Assembly (NCBI RefSeq): GCF_000829465.1
Contig: NZ_JXAL01000033.1
Coordinates: 141,305 to 205,304 of the forward strand
Length of the DNA: 64,000 nucleotides
Reading direction: 5' to 3'
Source: Cohnella kolymensis
GTDB taxonomy: Bacteria > Bacillota > Bacilli > Paenibacillales > Paenibacillaceae
Position 1 is the first letter of the stretch, and the number at the start of each line of letters is the position of its first letter. Shown here in pieces: positions 53,332 to 61,972 of this stretch. The notes under the pieces were generated by a model, which was given only the letters and a program-made list of their open reading frames with translations, was not told where the DNA came from and searched no databases. The position numbers and the translations under genes were made by a program.

Positions 53332-54184
53332 TCAGTCCCCCTTCAGCCAAAGAAGCAGCTTCTCCTTGATGTATTGGACAGCGGGTTCCGATACTTCCGG
53401 TGCAATCTTCCCCGCTGTCTCCGAGCGCGTTCCCCGGCTGAATCCCATGATTTCCTGCAACCGCTTTTCTGCTATCATGCCGGATGAAGGAACCGTGAAA
53501 TAACGAATGTTCGGCCGCGGTTCGGTAACGCGAAGCACCTCAATTTCAGGTTCAGGTTCCTTCTCCAAACATCCTTCCATAAATCTGACCGATACCTTTT
53601 CCAGGTGGGAGCCCGCGGAATACCGGGGAACATACCGTCTCCGTGCGATCGACCCAGTCACCGCCGATGACAGCGGGCAGATCGATTCGAAATGTTTGAA
53701 CCCGGTCCCGGCCAGACTTCCGTTTGACTTGCCAAATGTGATCCGAAGCCGGATCGATCTGATAGACCTCGGAAAAATAAGGGATACCCAGAAATTCCGC
53801 CAGCACCGCCGGTGTGACGCCTGAATGTGTATCTTCGCTTTGCGATCCGCTAAGGATTAAATCGAACGCCTGATCTTTCAGGGCTTGAACGAGCGGCAGG
53901 GCCGTTTGATGTCGGTATCTGGACAAGTTGGCGCACTTGATTATGATACAATCATCGACCGGATATTTGAGCAAAGGCTTGACATCGATTTCCTGATCCG
54001 GATCGACAACCGTCACAATCGTGATGCGGGCGGCATGTGTTTGCTTGTAATCGCACGCCCATTGCAGCGCATGCAAATCGGGCCGATTAAACCCCGGCGT
54101 CATAAAGTCCAAACGTTGTTCCCGGTAGTCCCATCGGATCGAAGCCGGATCCGCAACCGGCTTGATCAAGACGCAGATATTCAA
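53332..54184 (-). pseudogene. etfB: Electron transfer flavoprotein beta subunit, frameshifted
   Basis: The 5' frame (from TTG 54184, overlapping the etfA stop) reads NICVLIKPVADPASIRWDY, the AMP-binding SGSQSEDTHSGVTPAVLAEFLG segment, and RVQTFRIDLPAVIGGDW, then goes wrong. A second frame picks up at about 53664 with TGSIARRRYVPRYSAG and runs to 53332. Removing one G from the ATCGGCGG region (about 53662-53672) fuses them as LPAVIAVTGSIARRRYVPRYS, about 283 residues, the expected EtfB length and order. EtfB with EtfA accepts electrons from the DgcA-like flavoprotein. The length is 3n+1, consistent with a single inserted base or a read error. Confidence 0.8.
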
Positions 54185-55194
54185 GTCGCGCTCACGCTGC
54201 TTTCGGATTGAACTGCCGCCACAAGTGCGGGAATGACGTCTTGAAACTTGCCTACAATGCCGATATCGCACCGTTGAAAAATAGGCGCCGACGGGTCCGA
54301 ATTAACGGCTATGACGCGTTTGACCCCTTTGATTCCCTCCAAGTGCTGGGACGATCCGGAAATGCCGATGGCGATATAGATGTCGGCGTCAATGGCGCTT
54401 CCGCTAGACCCTATTCGTCGATCACGGGGGATCAATCCGAGCTCATCGGCCACCTTGCTTCCGCCGATTGGCGCATTCAGCAATTCCGCTAGCCGGACAA
54501 TGTCCGCCATCGACCCGGCGCCGCTCAATCCTCTGCCGACTCCAATGACGCAGCGGGCTTCCGTGATTTTGAGCTCTTCCCAACCGATGACCGATTCGGA
54601 GACGAACCGGACTTTGCCTGCCGTGGGATTGTCGTAATGGATCTCACGCACGACGGATGGTTGTCCTTGCATGCGCTCGCCGTATAGGACGGCGGGACTC
54701 ATCGTGACAAATTGATGCGAAGTCGGATTCGAGGATCGAAACGTCACATATTCATGAGCTTTGCCGCGATAAATTTCCCGTTTCACCGTGAATGAAGACG
54801 CTGCGGCATCTGAATTCGGCGTGTGGATGTCCACCGCATGGGTGATGACGGCACCTCCATAACGAACCGATAATCGGACGGCGGTTTCGTGATATAAAGG
54901 GTTGGAAGCAAACAAATATATACCTTGTGCGGCGCCGATCTCATGATGCACATGTTCAAAAGCTTGAACGTGTGCGTCGGCAACTTTCCATTGCTCAGCT
55001 TCCAACCGTACATGGTAGACCTCATCAAACGGCAATTCGCCCCATTGCTCCTTCTCCAAACCGCTGTGAACGACAATGCCGGCCAACGGAAGGCGCTCCG
55101 TATTAATCTTGTTTGCGATCTTCATTAAACCCCACGCATGTTCGTTCAAAACAGTGCCGTCAACGACCGGCACGTAACAAAACACTTTTCGCAT
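54181..55194 (-). CDS. etfA: Electron transfer flavoprotein alpha subunit
   Basis: A 337-residue ETF alpha subunit of the type found in dimethylglycine/trimethylamine-type clusters. The C-terminal FAD-binding domain is clear: CVIGVGRGLSG (about 220-230), GGSKVADELGLIPRDRRIG, and ADIYIAIGISGSSQHLEG (about 280-297). It carries FAD and shuttles electrons from dehydrogenases to a membrane acceptor. GGAG lies 7 bases before the ATG. Unlike most ETFs, alpha precedes beta here, as in demethylase clusters. It follows the DgcA-like gene by 35 bases. Confidence 0.9.
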   Translation of the reverse strand: MRKVFCYVPVVDGTVLNEHAWGLMKIANKINTERLPLAGIVVHSGLEKEQWGELPFDEVYHVRLEAEQWKVADAHVQAFEHVHHEIGAAQGIYLFASNPLYHETAVRLSVRYGGAVITHAVDIHTPNSDAAASSFTVKREIYRGKAHEYVTFRSSNPTSHQFVTMSPAVLYGERMQGQPSVVREIHYDNPTAGKVRFVSESVIGWEELKITEARCVIGVGRGLSGAGSMADIVRLAELLNAPIGGSKVADELGLIPRDRRIGSSGSAIDADIYIAIGISGSSQHLEGIKGVKRVIAVNSDPSAPIFQRCDIGIVGKFQDVIPALVAAVQSESSVSAT

Positions 55195-55229
55195 GCAAGC
55201 TCCACCACGTTTCTATGGAAATCGCCGTC

Positions 55230-57181
55230 TCAGAGGCTCGCGGCCAGTTCGAATCCTTCCAGGATTGCCTCTTCCACCGTCCTCGGCATCATCCCGTCTC
55301 CGATCAAATGTACGTTCGGCACGGTATCTTTCAATTGGCGAAAAAGATCGATTTGCTGAATATTTCCGCACGCCAAAATGACCGTATCGACGTTTTCCCG
55401 GACCAACGGATCGCCTGTGTAGATGTTTTCGAACGTCACTGAATTCGGCTCAATTTTGGCCAATTTGTAGTTACAAATCATACCGACCTCTTTGGAATAA
55501 AGCTGCGAAAACATCATGGATCGCACATACGACTGCAGGCCGAAGCCGATGAATAGGCAGCTTGTCACCAGTTCCACCTGGCAGCCTTGATTCTGCAGAT
55601 ACAGCGCCGTGCCTACGCCCGGCATATCGCCTTTCCAGTCGGCGATGACAACACGTTTGCCGGCGGTTTTGCGCTGCTCCAGGATGTCCCAAGTGGTCGC
55701 AACATGCGGAAGATCGGTTCCTGTCACATTCGGAATATAAGGGGTGGATCCGGTGGCTAGAATGATTTCATCCGGTTGCATGGATAGAACCGACTCTTTG
55801 GTCGCTTCCGTACTCAACTGGACATTGACCCGGTAAAATTCCAGCTCCCGTTTCAAATTGGGGATGAGCTCCCCGAACTCCTCACGGCCCGGAATTTTTC
55901 TCGCTAATTTGACTTGTCCTCCCAATTCATCCGATCTTTCCAGCAGCGTGACGTCGTGTCCGCGTTCCGCGGCAATTACCGCCGCTTTCATACCCGAGGT
56001 CCGCCCCCGACGATTACGATTCGTTTGCGCAACTTCGCCCGCAGCATTTCCGCGTATGACGATTCCCTGCCTGTCACCGGATTTTGAATACAGCTGATCG
56101 GTTCGTCATTCTGCATATGGCCGATGCAAGCTTGGTTGCAAGCGATACAGAGCCGGATCCGGTTCAACTCACCCCGTAACGCTTTGTTGGGCATGTGAGG
56201 ATCGCAAATCATCGCCCTCGTCATGCCGACCATATCCGCTTGACCGTTCGCCAGCACCTTTTCCGCGATGGCCGGATCGTTAATGCGCGATGCAACAAAA
56301 ATCGGAACGGAAACGGCCTCCCGGATGATTCCCGCATGGGAGGCAAAATGCGCCGGGGGAATCGGAGCGGGCGGGACGATAAACACCGCGCTCGCGTAGG
56401 TCGCGGAACCTCCGCCGATGAGGTTGAAATAACTGATGCCGCCGATCTGCCGGTCGATATGAATCAAAATCTCCAGCACTTCGTCGAACGTCAAGCCTTC
56501 CTTGACGAAATCGTCGACGCTTAACCGGAGCCCTACGGGAAAGTCGCTGCCGACCTGTGAACGGACCGATAAAACGATTTCACGGAAAAACCGCATCCGA
56601 TTCTCGAACGGACCTCCGTATTCATCGTTTCGCAAATTGGTGCGGGGAGACCAAAATTGGCTGATCAAGTACCCGTGGGACGAAACGATCTCCACGCCGT
56701 CCAATCCGCCCTGCCGGACACGTCTGGCGGTTTCGCCGTATCCCTGCACGATTTCCCGGATTTCTTTAACATCTAATTCCCTGGGCATGATCCGAAAACG
56801 GTCGGATGGCACCGCCGAAGGAGCTACGGGAATCGCCGTGCTCGAGGGGGATACCTCCCGGCCGGGATGAAACAATTGCGCAAACATCCGGGTTCCGAAC
56901 GGGTGTACGGCTGCCGCCAATCTTTGATAGTAAGGGATGATCTTGTCGGTGGTGGCGGCGATCGTCTTCGGTGTCATCAGCGCACTCGCATGAACCGCAT
57001 TGGCTTCGATGATGATTAATCCAGCTCCGCCCTTCGCCCGTTCCTTGTGGTATAGAATGAATTGTTCGGTCGGCAAGTTATCCTCAACGAAGGTGGTCAT
57101 GTGACCAGTGCTTAAAATCCGGTTTTTGATCCACACGTTGCCGATCTGCTTGGGTGCAAACAGATGTTGAAACTGGGACAT
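55230..57181 (-). pseudogene. OYE-FeS-FAD demethylase-like flavoprotein (DgcA / 2,4-dienoyl-CoA reductase family), frameshifted
   Basis: The first frame (57181-55988) encodes the OYE-type FMN barrel (LFHPGREVSP; SSHGYLISQFWSPRTNLR; YGGPFENRMRF) and a [4Fe-4S] motif CIACNQAC...C (CX2CX3CX11C), ending at VIVGGGPRV. The second frame begins in the ATGA overlap and continues the FAD/NAD domain (MKAAVIAAERGHDVTLLER). One missing base at about 55995-55998 would restore the dinucleotide motif GGGPSGMKAA and a protein of about 650 residues. Relatives are dimethylglycine demethylase DgcA, trimethylamine dehydrogenase and 2,4-dienoyl-CoA reductase. No Cys is present at the TMADH flavin-Cys position. It heads the operon with etfA, etfB and the DgcB-like pair. 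Confidence 0.75.
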
Positions 57182-57206
57182 CACGGCCACTCCGTTCATC
57201 GCTAAT

Positions 57207-57221
57207 TGTTAGCGGTTACAA
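57207..57221 (-). promoter_or_regulatory. cre-type CcpA site just below the -10 box of the demethylase operon
   Basis: On the minus strand TTGTAACCGCTAACA fits the consensus WTGNAANCGNWNNCW at every fixed position. It begins directly downstream of a TATAAT box (57227-57222) and ends 25 bases before the start codon, a position where CcpA would block transcription. Confidence 0.65.
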
Positions 57222-57260
57222 ATTATAGAATATCATCAGTTCATATATGATTCAATATAT
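57222..57260 (-). promoter_or_regulatory. -10 box and candidate GntR operator of the demethylase operon
   Basis: TATAAT lies at 57227-57222 (minus strand) and has no good -35 partner. Upstream, TATAT-GATTCA-ATATA (57244-57259, plus strand) matches the motif TATAT-GATTCC-GTATA ahead of the GntR gene. This suggests the operon is regulated by that protein, possibly as an activator because the -35 region is weak. Confidence 0.5.
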
Positions 57261-57276
57261 TATTCTAATATTGACA

Positions 57277-57313
57277 TAAAAATGGCCGCGTTCCGTGTCG
57301 GCGGAACCGGCCA
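57277..57313 (-). terminator. Terminator of the GntR gene
   Basis: On the minus strand TGGCCGGTTCC and GGAACGCGGCCA pair with one bulge and TTTTTAT follows. It lies 12 bases after the GntR stop and separates it from the demethylase operon. Confidence 0.85.
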
Positions 57314-57324
57314 GTGATTTGGCG

Positions 57325-57966
57325 TTATAAATCACGCGGCATCGCGTTGATGTGATGGCTCCGAACGAACAATTCGATGTCCTCGGCCGTATCACTGCTT
57401 TCCAGATAAGCGATCATCATTTCATGCTCTTTGATGACTTCATGCGCCCGGGTCGAAAAATATTTCATGCTCATACGGCGGATTGCGTCCAACTTCTCCC
57501 ACAGCAGCTCGAGTTGGCTGATCAGGTATTGGTTCCCGCAGAAACTGTTGTAAAAAATGTGGAATTCGCGGTTGAGATTAATGAAGCTGTAGAAATCGAA
57601 ATCCCCGAGCTTCTGCTTCATTTGCTCGTTGTATTCATGCAGCTTGGCAATTTGGTCGCGCGGAAAACGAGGCAGACTTAATGAGGCCGCGTATCCGTCC
57701 AATACAGCGAGCGTGGATAAAATATCCACGTATTCATTCTCGTTCATGGAAGAGACAACAGCCCCGCTGTAAGGCTTGATCTTCACCAAACCTTCAGCTT
57801 CCAGCCGGTGGATGGCTTCCCGAACCGGAATCGGGCTGGAGGACAGCTCCTTGGCCAATTGGTCGATGACCAGACGCTGCCCGGGAAACAAGGTGCCTTC
57901 CATGATCCCTTGGCGAATGAAGTCATAAGCGATTTGTTGTTTGCTATTATCTTTTTTCGTTTTCAT
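57325..57966 (-). CDS. GntR-family transcriptional regulator, FadR/FCD subgroup
   Basis: About 213 residues: an N-terminal winged helix (about 10-75, QRLVIDQLAKELSSSPIPVREAIHRLEAEGL) and a C-terminal all-helical FCD domain (about 80-205). FCD regulators bind carboxylic acids or metal-citrate-like ligands and control catabolic operons next to them. An ATG at 58014 is also possible; neither start has a clear ribosome site. A TATAT-GATTCC-GTATA motif lies across its promoter and resembles sites ahead of two other operons in the island, so it is the best candidate regulator of the pathway. Confidence 0.85.
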   Translation of the reverse strand: MKTKKDNSKQQIAYDFIRQGIMEGTLFPGQRLVIDQLAKELSSSPIPVREAIHRLEAEGLVKIKPYSGAVVSSMNENEYVDILSTLAVLDGYAASLSLPRFPRDQIAKLHEYNEQMKQKLGDFDFYSFINLNREFHIFYNSFCGNQYLISQLELLWEKLDAIRRMSMKYFSTRAHEVIKEHEMMIAYLESSDTAEDIELFVRSHHINAMPRDL

Positions 57967-57976
57967 ATGATCATAG

Positions 57977-57992
57977 TATATGATTCCGTATA
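57977..57992. promoter_or_regulatory. Candidate GntR autoregulatory site
   Basis: TATAT-GATTCC-GTATA lies just upstream of the GntR ATG at 57966. It shares eleven of its first twelve positions with the site at 57244-57259. Confidence 0.5.
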
Positions 57993-58016
57993 AGATATCA
58001 AGATTGAACAGCATGG

Positions 58017-58100
58017 TCAGATGACTTTCCGGAGCTCCTCCGTGAGCAAAGGAATGACTTCGAACAGGTCGCCCACAATGCCATATTGTTTATTGCAGCG
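58017..58100 (-). pseudogene. C-terminal remnant of a second EtfA
   Basis: An open stretch reads RCNKQYGIVGDLFEVIPLL and then TEELRKVI before a stop. This is the classic last segment of a standard EtfA (YGIVGDLFEVxPLLTEEL). No upstream part of the gene exists: the thiolase stop codon lies directly before it. It is different from the etfA at 54181-55194 and shows that a complete etfA, probably with etfB, once followed the thiolase gene in this operon. Confidence 0.75.
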
Positions 58101-58102
58101 TA

Positions 58103-59296
58103 TTAAACCCGCAAATTCTCGACGATCGTCGTCGTCCCTTGTCCACCGCCGATGCACAGCGTTACTAAGCCGTAGCGGCTTCCACGCCGTTCCATTTCGT
58201 GCATCAATTTGGTCATCAGAATCGCCCCGGTTCCGCCTAGCGGATGGCCGAGCGCGATTGCCCCGCCGTTGACGTTGAGCTTGCTGCGATCGATGCCGAG
58301 CTCCTGGACGACGGCCAGAGCCTGCGCGGCGAAAGCCTCGTTCAGCTCGATCAGGTCGATGTCTGTCATGCTCAGCCCTGCCTGCTTCAACGCTTTATAT
58401 GTGGACGGCACAGGCCCGATACCCATGATCTCCGGAGATACACCGGCAGACGCCTGGGCGATTATGCGCAGTCGGGGCTTCAAGCCTCGCTCGGCCGCTT
58501 TCTCGTCCGACATCAACAGCAGGGCGGAAGCTCCGTCGTTCCGTCCGCTGGAGTTTCCCGCCGTGACGGTTCCTCCTTGCTTGAATACCGGCTTCAATTC
58601 CGCCAGCTTCTCCATGGAAGTCTCCCGGGGATGTTCGTCAATGTCGAACACGATTGTTTCTTTTTTCTTTCTCAGCTCGTACGGAACAATCTCTCTCTTG
58701 AACTTCCCGACGCGGATCGCGGCCGTTGCCCGCTCCTGGCTTTGAAGCGAAAACTCGTCCTGGGCTTCCCGGCTAATATTGTATTTCACGGCCAAATTTT
58801 CAGCTGTCATACCCATGGTCAAATTGCCGAACACTTCAATCGGCTGCGCTCTCGGCTGGCTTTCCGTATTCGAATCGACCAGCTCCGCGTTTCCTGCCTC
58901 GTAACCATATCGCGCTTTCCGCAAGTAATAGGGAGCGTTGCTCATACTTTCCGCGCCTCCGGCCAGCACGATGTCGGATAACCCGCACATGATTTCCTGA
59001 GCTGCGTTATTGATCGCCTGCAAACCGGAGGCGCATTGCCGATGAACCGTATATCCCGGCACTTCGATGGGCAAGCCGGCACGCAGTGCCGCCACCCGTG
59101 CGATGTTCGGTTGATCCGAACTTTGTTTGGCATGGCCCCAGATGACTTGATCGATATCGCCGCCCGGCACTCCGGTTCTGAACAACACTTCACGCATCAC
59201 TTTTTCCGACAGGAAATCGGGATCCACGTCTTTCAGGGCGCCGCCCATCCGGCCGATAGCCGTTCTGACGCCTTCCACAATGACAACGTTGCGCAT
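58103..59296 (-). CDS. Acetyl-CoA C-acetyltransferase (thiolase)
   Basis: A 397-residue thiolase. The acylated cysteine is C88 in VHRQCASGLQA. The active-site segments NEAFAAQAL and GGAIALGHPLGGTGA (His) and CIGGGQG (second Cys, about 384) are all intact. It splits acetoacetyl-CoA or another 3-ketoacyl-CoA into acetyl-CoA units, or runs in reverse. It is the last intact gene of the beta-oxidation-like operon, 30 bases after the acyl-CoA dehydrogenase gene. Confidence 0.9.
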   Translation of the reverse strand: MRNVVIVEGVRTAIGRMGGALKDVDPDFLSEKVMREVLFRTGVPGGDIDQVIWGHAKQSSDQPNIARVAALRAGLPIEVPGYTVHRQCASGLQAINNAAQEIMCGLSDIVLAGGAESMSNAPYYLRKARYGYEAGNAELVDSNTESQPRAQPIEVFGNLTMGMTAENLAVKYNISREAQDEFSLQSQERATAAIRVGKFKREIVPYELRKKKETIVFDIDEHPRETSMEKLAELKPVFKQGGTVTAGNSSGRNDGASALLLMSDEKAAERGLKPRLRIIAQASAGVSPEIMGIGPVPSTYKALKQAGLSMTDIDLIELNEAFAAQALAVVQELGIDRSKLNVNGGAIALGHPLGGTGAILMTKLMHEMERRGSRYGLVTLCIGGGQGTTTIVENLRV

Positions 59297-59325
59297 GAGT
59301 TTCTCTCTCCCTCCCGCTTTTCGGT

Positions 59326-60477
59326 CTATTTCAGAAACTCCCGCTTCAATTCCGCAGCGATGATGTTTTTCTGAATTTGCGAGGTGCCTTCGTAAATTTT
59401 GGTGATGCGCGCATCTCGATAGAATCGTTCAATCGGATAATCTCTCATGTAGCCGATACCGCCGTGAATTTGCACCGCCAAATCCGCAATTCGATTGTAA
59501 ACCTCGGAGCCGTACAGCTTGGCGATCGCCGCTTCCTTGACGACGCGCATCCCTTGATCGCTCATCCAGGCGACGCGGTACGTCATCGAGCGCAGAACTT
59601 CAATTTCCATGGACATGTCGGCAAGCATATGTTGAACCGCCTGCTGCTCGAAAATCGGTTTGCCGAACTGCTCCCGCTGCATCGAGTACTCCATGCTCAT
59701 CTCCAAAAGCTTTTCGCAGGAGCCCAAGTTTCTGGCAGCCAGGCCGGCACGGCCGTTGGCCAAAATTTTCAGCGCGTTCACGTACCCTCTGCCTTCTTCG
59801 CCGAGAACATTCTCGGACGGCACTTCCAGGTCCTCGAAAAACAACTCCGCTGAGTGGGAGCCGCGCAAGCCCATTTTCTTCTCCACGGAGCCCAGCTTAA
59901 AACCTGGAAAATCTTTCTCGACGATGAAGGAGGTTATACCCTTCGCGCCTTTGGCTGGATCGGTCACCGCCATGACGGTAAACACATGGCCGCAAACAGC
60001 GTTGGTGATGTAGTGTTTAGACCCGTTAATGACGTATTTGCTACCTTTTCGGACAGCCGTCGTTTTCAGGTTGGCTGCATTAGATCCTGCACTCGGTTCG
60101 GTCAAGGCGAAGGCACCGATCCATTCTCCACTGGCCATTTTGGGCAAATACTTCGTTTTTTGCTGCTCCGTTCCGAGCTCCACGATGCCAACCGAACCGA
60201 TCCCCGTATGCGCACCGATCAGCGTCGTATATCCGTTGTGCGTTTTCCCCAATTCTTCGTAAATAGCGCATTTGCCGACCATATCAAGACCCAAACCGCC
60301 ATACTCTTCCGGTATGCTTAATCCGAACAAGCCCATGTCCTTGGACATCTCGACAATTTGTTCCGGGATTTCATCTTCTTCCTCGATTTGCATAGCCACT
60401 TTTTCCACTTCGTTTTGCACAAAGTCCCTGACCGCTTTGACCAGCAGTTTTGTATCCTCGGAAAGCCTGAAATCCAT
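59326..60477 (-). CDS. Acyl-CoA dehydrogenase
   Basis: A 383-residue FAD-dependent acyl-CoA dehydrogenase of the short-chain/butyryl-CoA type. FAD and substrate segments [12 protein letters not shown] and [14 protein letters not shown] are present, and the catalytic Glu lies in YEGTSQIQ (about residue 366). It makes the 2,3-double bond of an acyl-CoA and passes electrons to ETF. It lies between the enoyl-CoA hydratase and thiolase genes, with gaps of 18 and 30 bases. Confidence 0.9.
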   Translation of the reverse strand: MDFRLSEDTKLLVKAVRDFVQNEVEKVAMQIEEEDEIPEQIVEMSKDMGLFGLSIPEEYGGLGLDMVGKCAIYEELGKTHNGYTTLIGAHTGIGSVGIVELGTEQQKTKYLPKMASGEWIGAFALTEPSAGSNAANLKTTAVRKGSKYVINGSKHYITNAVCGHVFTVMAVTDPAKGAKGITSFIVEKDFPGFKLGSVEKKMGLRGSHSAELFFEDLEVPSENVLGEEGRGYVNALKILANGRAGLAARNLGSCEKLLEMSMEYSMQREQFGKPIFEQQAVQHMLADMSMEIEVLRSMTYRVAWMSDQGMRVVKEAAIAKLYGSEVYNRIADLAVQIHGGIGYMRDYPIERFYRDARITKIYEGTSQIQKNIIAAELKREFLK

Positions 60478-60494
60478 CGTTGAATTCCCCCTGA

Positions 60495-61271
60495 TTATTT
60501 GCCTCTGAATGTCGGCGTTCGTTTATCGAGAAACGCCTGCGTCCCTTCCGCTTTATCCTCCGAGCCCATCAAGATGGTTTGTGCGAGCTTCTCGAGATAC
60601 AGCGCCGTATCCATATCCAGTTCCGTCCCATGGTGGAGGACCGACTTGGCCAGACGAGCGGCAAGCGGTCCTTTGGCGGCGATTTTGAGGGCATATTGCT
60701 TGGCGGTCTGCATCAATTCTTCCTCCGGCACCACGATGCTGACAAGGCCGATCCGCTCGGCTTTATCAGCGGTCACCATATCCCCGGTCAAAATGATCTC
60801 CAGCGCCCTTCCCTTGCCCACGATCCGCGAAAGCCTCTGCGTGCCGCCCGCTCCGGGCATGATGCCCAGATTCAATTCCGGCAAGCCCAATTTCGCATGC
60901 GCCGCCGCGATCCGAATATCGCATGCCAAGGCCAGCTCTAAGCCTCCGCCAAGCGCGTACCCGTTAATGGCGGCGATAGTCGGTTTCTCGTACAGCTCGA
61001 TTTTCCGGTAAGTCGCCGTCATATTCGGCAACAGCGCTTCGAGCATCGCCCTTTTATTTAGTTGGGCGATATCCGCTCCTGCCGCAAACGATTTGTCACC
61101 CGCACCGGTGAAAATGACCACCCGCACTTCCGGAGCAAGGGACCAACCTTCCAGCGCCGTTTCGATTTCCTGAAGAGTATGCAAATCCAGCGCATTCCGA
61201 AGTTCAGGCCGGTTGATCGTAATTACGCCCACCCCGTCTTCGATCTGCACAAGAATGTTGGAAAAATTCAT
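60495..61271 (-). CDS. Enoyl-CoA hydratase (crotonase family)
   Basis: A 258-residue crotonase-fold enzyme. The oxyanion-hole segment [23 protein letters not shown] (about 98-120) and both catalytic-Glu positions (GGLELA and [16 protein letters not shown]) are present, which favours true hydratase activity. It hydrates crotonyl-CoA-type substrates to 3-hydroxyacyl-CoA. Its start overlaps the CoA-transferase beta stop by four bases. Confidence 0.9.
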   Translation of the reverse strand: MNFSNILVQIEDGVGVITINRPELRNALDLHTLQEIETALEGWSLAPEVRVVIFTGAGDKSFAAGADIAQLNKRAMLEALLPNMTATYRKIELYEKPTIAAINGYALGGGLELALACDIRIAAAHAKLGLPELNLGIMPGAGGTQRLSRIVGKGRALEIILTGDMVTADKAERIGLVSIVVPEEELMQTAKQYALKIAAKGPLAARLAKSVLHHGTELDMDTALYLEKLAQTILMGSEDKAEGTQAFLDKRTPTFRGK

Positions 61272-61972
61272 GCGATTCCACTTCCCATCGCGTGCGGCGT
61301 CACCGGCATCGTTTTTAAATCTTCCGCCACCTCAAAATGAGCCTCCGTCGTGGCGGAAATCTCTTCGAGCGTGCAGTCCGGCGCGATTTCCCGCAAAATC
61401 ATCCGGCTGTTTTCGATAAAAATACGCTCTCCTCCGTCAATAACCTTCTGCGCAAAACGGATACCGCTTGTCGGATATGACAGGTTCCGGACGAGCTTCG
61501 GTTTGCTGTCTTTAGTGAGGTGATTGATGGCGATCATCATCGTTTTCGCGCTGGCCACCAAATCCATCGCCCCTCCGACGCCCAGAATGTCCTGGCCGGG
61601 TATCGACCAATTGGCGATTTCGCCTCTCTCGCTCACTTGCAAAGCGCCCATAACGGCCACGTCGATATGACCGCCTCGTATCATGGCAAAGGAATCGGAG
61701 CTTGAGAAAATGGAGGCGCCCGGTTCCAATGTGATCGGATGCTTGCTCGCGCTGATCAAATCCATGTCGAACTCATCATCGGGAGGGGTCGGCCCCATGC
61801 CCAGCAGTCCGTTCTCCGATTGCAGGAATACCCCGTGATTGGGCTGCAGAAAGTCCTGGATCAGCGTCGGAATGCCGACGCCGAGATTGACGACCATGCC
61901 GCTCTCCAATTCCAAGGCAATTCGTCTGGCGATTCGCTTGCGGATTTCATCCGGGTTCAACTGAGCGCTCAA
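61268..61972 (-). CDS. 3-oxoacid/acyl CoA-transferase beta subunit (AtoA/ScoB-like)
   Basis: A 234-residue CoA-transferase beta subunit. LGVGIPTL (about 30-37) and the catalytic Glu of SENGLLG (E53) mark the family, and it forms a heteromer with the alpha subunit encoded just upstream. Together they move CoA between short acids (acetate, succinate, acetoacetate, butyrate or betainyl acids). TTG 61972 is chosen because GGGAGG lies 8 bases before it; an ATG at 62005 is an alternative. It overlaps the alpha gene. Confidence 0.85.
   Translation of the reverse strand: MSAQLNPDEIRKRIARRIALELESGMVVNLGVGIPTLIQDFLQPNHGVFLQSENGLLGMGPTPPDDEFDMDLISASKHPITLEPGASIFSSSDSFAMIRGGHIDVAVMGALQVSERGEIANWSIPGQDILGVGGAMDLVASAKTMMIAINHLTKDSKPKLVRNLSYPTSGIRFAQKVIDGGERIFIENSRMILREIAPDCTLEEISATTEAHFEVAEDLKTMPVTPHAMGSGIA

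Noticed and set aside
55230..57181. True trimethylamine dehydrogenase
   Set aside because: The position of the flavin-linking Cys of TMADH (in its HCIGAG segment) reads GHMTTF here, so a covalent 6-S-cysteinyl FMN is not expected. The wider DgcA/dienoyl reductase family is the safer call.
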